NCBI GenBank assembly: GCA_964513745.1
Contig: CAZEOK010000043.1
Span: 1-22,717, forward strand
Reading direction: 5' to 3'
Length of the DNA: 22,717 bases
Source: DATDCY01 sp964513745
GTDB taxonomy: Bacteria; JAUVQV01; DATDCY01
A program made the translations under genes and the position numbers. Position 1 is the first letter of the stretch. Each line of letters starts with the position of its first letter. The notes under the pieces were generated by a model that saw only the letters and a program-made list of their open reading frames with translations, did no database searches and was not told the DNA's origin. Positions 7,209 through 13,840 of the stretch are shown piece after piece.

Positions 7209-7826
7209 ATGAAGAAGGCGCTCTTGACGATGGCGGCGGCGGGGCTGGTCGCGGTAATGGCGTACTGGCCGGTTGAGGCGTGCGTTGGAAAGACCGTATT
7301 CCTGGGCAGGATGCCGGGCAGGGAACAGGAGATCCTGACCGAGATGTTTTCCTGGATGGTCAGCGAGCGGACCGGGACGACGATCCAGATCAAGACGCTG
7401 CCCGACAGCCGGGCGATGCACGCGGCGTTGCAGACAGCTGACGTAGATCTTTACCTCGAGGATCAGAGCGTGGCGTTGCGCGAAATACTCGGCCAGGCAG
7501 CGGCCGGAACCGGCGGCGACCAGCGCGAGACGGTCCGCCGCGAATACGAGCAGCGGTTCAATCTCGTATGGCTCGAACCGTGGGGTATGACCGGGCGTCC
7601 TGTACAAGTCACCGTGGCGGGTCCCGGCGGGCCGGCTGCTCCCGGGCTCGTGGCTCCGGTGATCCGTAAGGACACCCTGAAAAAGTTTCCGGCTCTCAGT
7701 CGTCTCGTGAACAAGCTTTCCGGCTTGGTCGACAACGCGACGCTGGCGAGACTCGTCCAGGAGAGCGAGAAGCGGCCGGCGCGCGAGGTCGCCAAGCAGT
7801 TCCTGAAGGAAAAGCGGCTGATCTAG
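7209..7826 (+). CDS. Shortened glycine-betaine-binding (OpuAC-like) exported protein
   Basis: ATG 7209 has GGAGGG at 7198-7203. A signal peptide (MKKALLT, hydrophobic core) ends near VEAC, Cys 25, which is an imperfect lipobox, so it may be lipidated or simply secreted. Residues 30-80 resemble the first lobe of OpuAC/ProX-type binding proteins (EILTEMFSWMVSERTG, then ADVDLYLEDQSVA). Residues 110-125 match the YEQRFNLVWLEPWGM hinge strand, and 150-205 match the family C-terminus (APVIRKDT, FPALSRLVNKLSG, EVAKQFLKEK). The family is usually about 270-300 residues. Here the segment between the hinge and APVIR, which forms most of lobe two, is missing. It can hardly close around a ligand as a normal Venus flytrap. 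No ABC transporter partner genes are nearby. Confidence 0.7.
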   Translation: MKKALLTMAAAGLVAVMAYWPVEACVGKTVFLGRMPGREQEILTEMFSWMVSERTGTTIQIKTLPDSRAMHAALQTADVDLYLEDQSVALREILGQAAAGTGGDQRETVRREYEQRFNLVWLEPWGMTGRPVQVTVAGPGGPAAPGLVAPVIRKDTLKKFPALSRLVNKLSGLVDNATLARLVQESEKRPAREVAKQFLKEKRLI

Positions 7827-7871
7827 CGGCCCGCCGATGGAGACCTCCCCTTCGCGCTGCCCCTTCGCCCA

Positions 7872-9791
7872 GTGCGTGTGCTAGGGCGGCGGAGTCCTGC
7901 GCGGCATCGGGTGCTCAGAGGCCCTGCACTAGCTGCATTGATCGTTGCCGCCGCCTGCGCGGTTCCGGGAGGCCCGGGACCGGAGAGCGGGGGGGAGCCG
8001 ATGACGATGCAGGGCAAGCTGCTCGCGGACGGCATCTGGCGCGGGACCGTCATCCTTGCCGACGATTTCCAGGTGCCGCGCGGCCGCACCTTGCGTATCC
8101 TCGCCGGGACCCGGATTCTCGTACGTCAGGCCGAAACCACGAAGACGGAGCCGGAGTATCTCGACAACGCAACGGAGTTCCTGGTGCGCGGCCGTCTCCT
8201 TGTCGAAGGGACCGCCTCCCGGCCCGTGGTTTTTGAGCGCCTCCCGGCAGGGGAGACGGGGGATGGCGATTCCCGCTGGGGCGGCATCATCTTCGCCGGC
8301 GGTGAAGGGGAGCTGCGCCACGGACATATCTCCGGCGCCGAGACCGGCCTCACGCTGCTTGGTTCGTCGCCCGCGGTCACCGAGCTGACCGTCGATGGTG
8401 TCCGGCAGGGCATCGTCATCCACCGCGGCTCCGCGCCGCGTCTCTCGCGAGTTTCGGTCCGGGCGGAGGAGGGCGGCATTTCGTGCTGGCCGGGGTCGAG
8501 CCCGACGCTGGACGGTGTGAGCGCGCTGGCCGGCGAGCACGAGGGATTGCTGGTTGCCCCCGGTGCCGCGCCGCACATTGACGGGTCCACTTTCTCCGGG
8601 AAGACCGCCGACGTGCTCTGGGGCGCGGCGCTCCCCCCCCCCGCTGCACTTTCAAAGGCTCGGGTGCTTCGTGTCCACGTTGCCCCGGTCGAGCCTGGAT
8701 ATCGTGACGGCGTCGGGGTGGCTCCGGCGGAACCGCTGCCGTTCGAGCCGCGGGTACCGCCGCCGGGAACAGCTCCGGCGCGGGTCTACCGCGGCGAGCA
8801 GTTCATCGGCGAGGACACCACTTGGGAGGGGGAGGTGCTGATCGACGGTACCGTCATGGTTGCGCCGGTGGCGCGCCTGACGGTGGCCCCGGGCACGGTG
8901 GTGCGTTTCGCTTTTCGCGACAGCGACAGCGACGGTGTCGGCGAGAGCGAGCTGTTCGTCCAGGGCCGGCTTTTCGCCGAGGGGACGTCCAAGGCGCCGA
9001 TCGTCTTCACCGCGCTCGACGGTGGCGGGCCGGGGCGCTGGGGGGCGATCAACCTCATGGGGACCGATGCCGAGGAGAGCCTCCTGGCCTGGTGCCTCGT
9101 CGAGTCCGGTTACCGCGGCCTGCACAGCCATTTCTCGCGCTTTCGCGTCCTGCACTCGATCTTCAGGGACAACTACCGTTCGATCCAGTTCCAGGAATCC
9201 ACCGCGGCCATCACGGACTGCGCGGTGACCGGGAGCGCCAGCGCCTTGCGCTTTCGCGACTCGACGGCGGCGATCGAGGGCCTCGCGGTCTTCGGCAACA
9301 CGCTCGGGCTGCAGATTCTCAGGTCCTCCTTCTCGGTGGTCGGGTCGAGCGTCACCGGCAACGCCCTTGCCGGGATGCATGTTCGCGAGTCCGAAGGGAC
9401 GATCGCCGGGTGCCGCTTCGAGTCCGATGCTCCCGGGCTGCGCGTCAGCGACAGCCGTCTGCGTATCGAGGGCAACCGCTTCGTGGCGAACAACGGCGCC
9501 GGGCTGCAAGTGCGCCGGACCGAGGGGCGCATCGAGGGCAACCGGATCGAAGCGAATGTCGGCAACGGGATTTCGACCGACAGTCCCGGCGCGGTGCTGC
9601 GCGGCAACGCGATCACCGGGAGTCTGCGCTTCGCGATCGAAAGCAATACGGCGGAGGCGATCTCCGCTGCCGGAAACTGGTGGGGTCCCGGCGGCCCGAC
9701 CGATGGGATCATCTTCGACGCGGCGGACGACCCCGGTCTCGGGCCGGTGCTGACCTCCCCGCCGCTGGTCGTGCCTCCTCCCGTTCCCTGA
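7872..9791 (+). CDS. Large two-part right-handed beta-helix protein, probable lipoprotein
   Basis: The frame starts at GTG 7872 (a second GTG lies at 7878); no clear Shine-Dalgarno is seen. A basic N-terminus, a hydrophobic stretch and Cys 29 (VAAAC) suggest export and possibly lipidation, although the lipobox is weak. The 639 residues form two beta-helix units. The first, about 45-250, has RWGGIIFAG and many short rungs. The second, about 305-630, has the Asp loop DSDSDGVGE from 350, GRWGAINL, repeated IEGN-type rungs and the common end motif GNWWGPGG. A proline-rich link containing a run of ten C bases joins them. The second unit is homologous over most of its length to the protein at 3197, including APIVFTA and DDPGLG (619). 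No enzymatic residues recognised; it may be a surface-exposed binding protein. Confidence 0.75.
   Translation: MRVLGRRSPARHRVLRGPALAALIVAAACAVPGGPGPESGGEPMTMQGKLLADGIWRGTVILADDFQVPRGRTLRILAGTRILVRQAETTKTEPEYLDNATEFLVRGRLLVEGTASRPVVFERLPAGETGDGDSRWGGIIFAGGEGELRHGHISGAETGLTLLGSSPAVTELTVDGVRQGIVIHRGSAPRLSRVSVRAEEGGISCWPGSSPTLDGVSALAGEHEGLLVAPGAAPHIDGSTFSGKTADVLWGAALPPPAALSKARVLRVHVAPVEPGYRDGVGVAPAEPLPFEPRVPPPGTAPARVYRGEQFIGEDTTWEGEVLIDGTVMVAPVARLTVAPGTVVRFAFRDSDSDGVGESELFVQGRLFAEGTSKAPIVFTALDGGGPGRWGAINLMGTDAEESLLAWCLVESGYRGLHSHFSRFRVLHSIFRDNYRSIQFQESTAAITDCAVTGSASALRFRDSTAAIEGLAVFGNTLGLQILRSSFSVVGSSVTGNALAGMHVRESEGTIAGCRFESDAPGLRVSDSRLRIEGNRFVANNGAGLQVRRTEGRIEGNRIEANVGNGISTDSPGAVLRGNAITGSLRFAIESNTAEAISAAGNWWGPGGPTDGIIFDAADDPGLGPVLTSPPLVVPPPVP
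8633..8642 (+). repeat. Run of ten C bases inside the beta-helix gene
   Basis: The run encodes prolines at about residues 254-258, in the link between the two beta-helix units. It is the longest mononucleotide run I found in the window; others are eight bases, at 13126-13133 and 22373-22380. A slip of one base would truncate or alter the protein after its first unit. Confidence 0.85.
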
Positions 9792-9811
9792 CGTTCACGC
9801 CCGCTCGCCTG

Positions 9812-9820
9812 TGCTATAGT
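9812..9820 (+). promoter_or_regulatory. Possible extended -10 promoter for the metallophosphoesterase gene
   Basis: TGCTATAGT is an extended -10 element (TGn then TATAGT at 9815-9820). It lies in the 60-base gap after the beta-helix gene and 31 bases before GTG 9852. The -35 region is weak (TTCACG 15 bases upstream). Confidence 0.4.
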
Positions 9821-9851
9821 CCACCCCGCGGCAAGGGAGGGCGGCGTTCCG

Positions 9852-10577
9852 GTGCGGATAGCGGTTCTTTCGGACATCCACGGCAACCTCGAAGCGCTCG
9901 AAGCGGTGCTCGCTGACCTCGATCGCATCGGTTTCGATCAGCTTTACTCCCTCGGCGACATCGTCGGCTATGGTCCGAATCCCGGGGCGTGCATCGAGAT
10001 CGTTCGCCGTCGCGCGGATGTCTCGCTGAAGGGCAACCACGACGCTGCGGTCGCGGGAGTCGCCTCACTTGAGGATTTCAACGAATTCGCCCGCTGGGCC
10101 GTCGAGTGGACGGCCCAGCGCCTCGATGGCGGACAACTCGAATATCTCGGCTCACTCCCCTACACGTGTTGCGTGCAGGGTATCCTGCTGGCTCACGCCT
10201 CGCCGATTGAGCCGGAGCGCTGGCACTACATCCATGGGCTGGCCGACCTCGACGACCACTTCGCCGCGTTCGCGGAGCGGCTGTGTTTCGTCGGGCACTC
10301 GCACCGGCCGGGCGTCTACGCCATCCGTGCGGGGCACCATGCCGCGCGGCATGGGGATCGGGAGCGATTGCGCCCGGGGTTGCGATATCTGGTCAACGCC
10401 GGGAGCGTCGGGCAACCGCGCGACCGCAACCCTCAGGCTTCCTATGTGATCTACGACGAGGAGGATGAGCGCGTCGAAGTGCGCCGCGTTGCCTACCCGG
10501 TGGCGAAGACCCAGCAAAAGATGCGAGCGGCGGGCATTCCCTCTTTTCTCGTTGACCGTCTCGACGCCGGCGTCTAG
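9852..10577 (+). CDS. Calcineurin-like metallophosphoesterase (YfcE/MJ0936-like)
   Basis: The start is GTG 9852, with AGGGAGG at 9834-9840; it places the first catalytic motif right at the N-terminus as usual. All metal-binding motifs are visible: D8 and H10 in SDIHGN, D36 in GDIVGYG, N62-H63 in GNHD, a His in LLAHASP and GHSHRP in the C-terminal half. At 241 residues it has the normal length for the single-domain phosphodiesterase group. It is expected to be a cytosolic, Mn- or Ni-dependent phosphodiesterase; the natural substrate of these proteins is seldom known. The next gene begins 12 bases after its stop, so the two may be co-transcribed. Confidence 0.9.
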   Translation: MRIAVLSDIHGNLEALEAVLADLDRIGFDQLYSLGDIVGYGPNPGACIEIVRRRADVSLKGNHDAAVAGVASLEDFNEFARWAVEWTAQRLDGGQLEYLGSLPYTCCVQGILLAHASPIEPERWHYIHGLADLDDHFAAFAERLCFVGHSHRPGVYAIRAGHHAARHGDRERLRPGLRYLVNAGSVGQPRDRNPQASYVIYDEEDERVEVRRVAYPVAKTQQKMRAAGIPSFLVDRLDAGV

Positions 10578-10589
10578 CGCGGACCGATC

Positions 10590-11291
10590 ATGAAACGCCG
10601 CCGTGGCTCCCGCCTGGGCATGGTGCCGAGTCTTCTCGTGGCCTGCGCCCTGGTCGCGTTGCCCGCAGTCGCGGCGGACCACCCGGGAGGCGTCGGCGGG
10701 CCGAGACGCGGGGGCGGCGAGTCGCAGATCAACGAGTCCTCGCCGGACGAGTCCTCGCCCGTTCCGGACCGCGCCGCGGCCACCGCATCGCTCCCCGTGC
10801 GACTGCGGGAATACGTCGAGGGCAGTCTCGCCCGCTACGATGCCCTCAAGAGCGAATCGACGGGATTCCGGCGCCAGGGGTGGTTCCCCTCGCTCTTTCT
10901 GCGCGATCCCGAGCGCGACGTGCTGATCGAGGCCGGTTCGGGCGGCACGACTGTCGTAACCGTTCACATCTCGTACGCACGCCGGGACCTCGAGCAGCGT
11001 CTCGTAATCGCGCCTGCGGACAGCTTCGAGTTGCCGGAGGCCGACAAGCGGTTCTTCGCCGAGTTGCTCGGTGCCCTGGCGGTTACCGCTCCGGAGATCG
11101 GCCGCGCCCGCCTGCACTTCTGGTTCGGAGTCCTGCGCCCCGACGGCCAGATGACCTGGGAGTCCCGCGGTGGCATCGGCTTGAGCGCAGTCGCGGCGCG
11201 CCGCTTCCCGGCGGGAGCGCGGACGGCCGAGGCCATCTGGCCGCTTCTCGACGAGAACACCCTTTCTCCCTCTGTCTGGAAGGGGTTGTAA
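10590..11291 (+). CDS. Exported protein of unknown function
   Basis: The 233-residue protein starts with a basic stretch (MKRRRGSR), a hydrophobic core (LLVACALVALP) and an AVAAD cleavage-type site, so it is very probably exported. Residues 35-60 are low-complexity and rich in Gly, Ser and Pro. The rest looks like a compact alpha/beta domain with LRDPERDVLIEAGSGG and HFWFGVLRPDGQ. I do not recognise the family. No good Shine-Dalgarno precedes ATG 10590, although the short gap from the phosphoesterase gene would allow coupling. Confidence 0.7.
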   Translation: MKRRRGSRLGMVPSLLVACALVALPAVAADHPGGVGGPRRGGGESQINESSPDESSPVPDRAAATASLPVRLREYVEGSLARYDALKSESTGFRRQGWFPSLFLRDPERDVLIEAGSGGTTVVTVHISYARRDLEQRLVIAPADSFELPEADKRFFAELLGALAVTAPEIGRARLHFWFGVLRPDGQMTWESRGGIGLSAVAARRFPAGARTAEAIWPLLDENTLSPSVWKGL

Positions 11292-11336
11292 CAGCGATTC
11301 CGTCACCGGCGTGGTAACGTCCTCGGCCTCCGGTGG

Positions 11337-11342
11337 TACAAT
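11337..11342 (+). promoter_or_regulatory. Possible -10 element placing transcription start at the next start codon
   Basis: TACAAT ends nine bases before ATG 11352. A start about seven bases downstream would leave a leader of only two or three bases. No convincing -35 is seen and no Shine-Dalgarno precedes the gene. Confidence 0.3.
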
Positions 11343-11351
11343 GCTCCTGCG

Positions 11352-12836
11352 ATGGGCCCGTTCGCCGAGTCCTGGAAATTGCCGGTGGTGTTCTGCCTGG
11401 CTTCAGCGCTTCTCCTGTCGCCCCTTGCGCTGCCGGCAGCCGCCGCGGGCGGTCCGGGGGTTGGCGGCTACGCGCCGCCGCTCGAACTCGTCGATCTCGG
11501 CGGAACCGCCAGGAACGTGAGCTGGGGCGAGGGGGCTCCAGCCGCGACGGTCATTTTCTTCTTCGATCCGCAATCCTCGTCATGCCTCCTCGAGATGAGT
11601 TTTCTCGACGCCCTCTATCTGCAGGCCCGGGATTTCGGGCTCGCCGTCTACGCGGTGGAAGCTCGTGGCCGGCAACCGGCCGAGGTCAGCCGCTCGATGG
11701 AGCGCTACTGTGCCATCTATCGCGACCCGGCTTTCCCGGTGCTGCCCGACCCTGCGTTCCGCGCCGGGCGCACCTACGGTGTGGACAGGATCCCGGTCAC
11801 GTACATCGCGGAGTCTCATGGCGTGATTCTCAACAGGATCGAGGGTTACGATCACGGGACTGCCGTCGCCGTCGCGCGGCGGCTCGAACAGCTCTTGCGG
11901 CGGGATCGTGGCTTCCTGTCCGCGACATTGCGCGAGGCCGGTGTCTCCGAGACCGAGGAGCGCGAGGCCGAAGCACGGATCGCCACCGCCGCCATGGCTT
12001 CCCCCGCCCCGGGGGCGAGGGCGCTCGGCGCGGGTGACCGGGTCCCCGATCTGTCGTTCACCGATCTCGCCGGTCGCACCGGGAACTGGAACTGGTCGGG
12101 GGAGCCCGGCAAGGGATTGCGCATCGTCGCCTTTTTCGCCGGGCTCACGCTGGCCTCAATCGAAGAACTGAACTGGCTCGACACCCTTGCGCGTCGCGGT
12201 TTCGACGCCGGCCTCGAGGTGATGGCAGTGGAAGCCGGCGGCATGGACGCCGCCGCGCTGCGTGTCGCCCTCGAAAAGTACCGCCGCTACAATCCCGAGC
12301 CCTCCTTCCCGGTGATCCCCGACCAGGGCGGGAAGCTCACGCAGGTCTTTGGTCCGTGGGAACAGTTGCCGCAGACCTATCTGGTGACAACCGACGGGAA
12401 GGTCGTCTACCGGGCCGAGGGCTTCAGCGCCGGCGAGGGCGAGATCATGACCGGCAAGGCCGAGCGGGTTTATGCCCTGGCGGGGCGGCCGTTCCCGCCG
12501 GCGCGTTCCGCCGGGGTCACCGCCGCGCCTCCGCCCGTCGAGGAGGAGGCCCCGAGCATCCGCAAAGCGCAGGAACAGGATGAGCGATACCGTTCGGGCA
12601 TCATCCAGGGCGACGCCGCCTTCATGGCCTGGGAGTTCGATCGCGCCCTGTCGGGCTACCTGAGGGCGCTCGAAGCGCAGCCGAAGGATGTATACGCCCT
12701 GGTGCGCACAGCCCAGATCTACGAGCGGCGTGGTGAAGTCGCACTGGCCCTCGAGTACTGGGAGCGCGTGCTCAAGGTGCGGCCCGACCACGCCGAGGCC
12801 GCGAGCCGAGTCAGGGAGCTGCGGCCATCACGCTGA
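11352..12836 (+). CDS. Double TlpA/thioredoxin-like protein with C-terminal TPR repeats, lacking CXXC
   Basis: The 494-residue protein has a signal peptide or membrane anchor (10-32), then two thioredoxin-fold domains of the TlpA/AhpC type (about 40-190 and 220-375) and a TPR-like region (415-490, with AFMAWEFDRALSGYLRALEA and the following repeat). Both folds keep the cis-Pro loop (RIPVTYIA and QLPQTYLV) and a VFP-type VIPDQGG or VLPDPAF segment. The first keeps only one cysteine at the active site (SSSC, Cys 78), where TlpA has CPPC. The second has AGLTLAS and no cysteine. It therefore cannot be an ordinary disulfide reductase; a scaffold or single-thiol role is more likely. Expected on the periplasmic side. 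Start ATG 11352 is the first in frame; no Shine-Dalgarno is visible. Confidence 0.75.
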   Translation: MGPFAESWKLPVVFCLASALLLSPLALPAAAAGGPGVGGYAPPLELVDLGGTARNVSWGEGAPAATVIFFFDPQSSSCLLEMSFLDALYLQARDFGLAVYAVEARGRQPAEVSRSMERYCAIYRDPAFPVLPDPAFRAGRTYGVDRIPVTYIAESHGVILNRIEGYDHGTAVAVARRLEQLLRRDRGFLSATLREAGVSETEEREAEARIATAAMASPAPGARALGAGDRVPDLSFTDLAGRTGNWNWSGEPGKGLRIVAFFAGLTLASIEELNWLDTLARRGFDAGLEVMAVEAGGMDAAALRVALEKYRRYNPEPSFPVIPDQGGKLTQVFGPWEQLPQTYLVTTDGKVVYRAEGFSAGEGEIMTGKAERVYALAGRPFPPARSAGVTAAPPPVEEEAPSIRKAQEQDERYRSGIIQGDAAFMAWEFDRALSGYLRALEAQPKDVYALVRTAQIYERRGEVALALEYWERVLKVRPDHAEAASRVRELRPSR

Positions 12837-12842
12837 GTGCAG

Positions 12843-12859
12843 GTCGCGGGTGCCGCGAC
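12843..12859 (+). terminator. Short GC-rich hairpin after the TlpA-TPR gene
   Basis: GTCGCGG (12843-12849) pairs perfectly with CCGCGAC (12853-12859) around a GTG loop, six bases after the stop. No T-run follows, so termination is only suggested by position and by the new promoter just downstream. Confidence 0.3.
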
Positions 12860-12892
12860 GGGGCGATCCTGGCGCGGGCCCGCGGGTGGTGG

Positions 12893-12921
12893 TTGACAGC
12901 CCGTGGCCCTTGGAGTATCAC
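12893..12921 (+). promoter_or_regulatory. Sigma-70-type promoter for the exported protein gene at 12964
   Basis: A perfect TTGACA (12893-12898), a 17-base spacer and TATCAC (12916-12921) predict a start near 12928 and a 36-base leader with AGGAGG at 12953-12958. A perfect 12-base palindrome, CGCGGGCCCGCG (12873-12884), ends eight bases upstream of the -35. Confidence 0.65.
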
Positions 12922-12963
12922 CAAAACATCACATCGGTGGAGCACAATACAAAGGAGGCCTGT

Positions 12964-13743
12964 ATGGGAACGCTCGATCGCTGGTTGGTGGTGGTTCTCG
13001 CGGTGCTCTTGGCCCATGCTTCCCCGGCGCGCGCCCAGGCGCCTCCGATGAAGGAGCTGCCGAAATTCTTCGGCGTCTTCTCCACGACGGTTGGTGGCTG
13101 GTCGGAATACGCGGTGACCGAGACCGGGGGGGGCAAGAAGTCAACCATGCGCAACTCCATTGTCGGCAAGGAGGGCGACGCCTTCTGGTATGAGGTCGCC
13201 ATCACCGAAGGCGGGGCGCGCAACGTCATCAAGATGTTCCTCAAGGGCGATCCGAACAACCCGGAAAACATCCAGCGCCTGATCATGAAAAACGGCGACC
13301 AGCCCGCGCAGGAAATGCCCCGCGATTTCGTCGTGATGGGGCGGCGCATGGCCACCACGATGTTCGAGACCCGCAGCGGCTCCTCGGTGACGACTCTGCC
13401 GGACGTCAAGTCCGTGGAGGTCGGCACGCGGGAGGTGAAGGTGCCGGCGGGGACGTTCACCGCGGTTCAGAACCGGCTGGTCGATGGCGCCGGGAAGGTC
13501 CTCGCGACCTACGACTTCAACCGGGATGTGCTCCCCTTCGGCGTGCTGCGCTCGGAGACCGACAAGGTGAAGATGGAGCTGGTCGCATACGGCAAGGATG
13601 CGGTGTCGGTCATCACCGAACAGCCGGCGATGATGAAGACCCCGCCGGGGATGCCCGACTCCAATCCGCGCGGCAAGCCCCCCGGCATGGAAATGCCCGG
13701 GAAAGCCCCGGCGACCGGCGGCTACGGATCCCCGTCTCAGTAG
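12964..13743 (+). CDS. Exported DUF3108-like protein of unknown function
   Basis: ATG 12964 lies five bases after a strong AGGAGG and downstream of a good promoter; the open frame continues upstream to 12688, but that part shadows the TPR gene. The 259-residue protein has a signal peptide with a likely AxA cleavage (ASPARAQA). The body has a WSEYAVTE strand, a GDAFWYEVAI strand, the phrase EVKVPAGTFTAVQ and then DVLPFGVLRSE. These are typical of periplasmic DUF3108/LolA-like beta-barrel-ish proteins, where VPAGTF and PFGxxKSE recur. The last 40 residues are rich in Pro, Gly and Met (TPPGMPDSNP, KPPGMEMPGK), low-complexity and possibly exposed. The promoter and Shine-Dalgarno suggest strong expression. 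Biochemical role unknown. Confidence 0.75.
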   Translation: MGTLDRWLVVVLAVLLAHASPARAQAPPMKELPKFFGVFSTTVGGWSEYAVTETGGGKKSTMRNSIVGKEGDAFWYEVAITEGGARNVIKMFLKGDPNNPENIQRLIMKNGDQPAQEMPRDFVVMGRRMATTMFETRSGSSVTTLPDVKSVEVGTREVKVPAGTFTAVQNRLVDGAGKVLATYDFNRDVLPFGVLRSETDKVKMELVAYGKDAVSVITEQPAMMKTPPGMPDSNPRGKPPGMEMPGKAPATGGYGSPSQ

Positions 13744-13785
13744 CTGGGCCCCTCTTGTCCGGCTTACCCCGTTGGCGCCTGCGGA

Positions 13786-13840
13786 GCAGGCCGCCGAGAA
13801 GGGTCCAGATGCAAGAGATGGGCCCTTATCGACGGCCTGC
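13786..13840. terminator. Nested inverted repeat between convergent genes, possible bidirectional terminator
   Basis: GCAGGCCG (13786-13793) pairs with CGGCCTGC (13833-13840). Inside it AAGGGTCC (13799-13806) pairs with GGGCCCTT (13820-13827), with one G-U. It lies between the plus-strand gene ending at 13743 and the minus-strand gene ending at 13840, and its outer arm touches that stop codon. No long T-run is seen. Confidence 0.4.
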
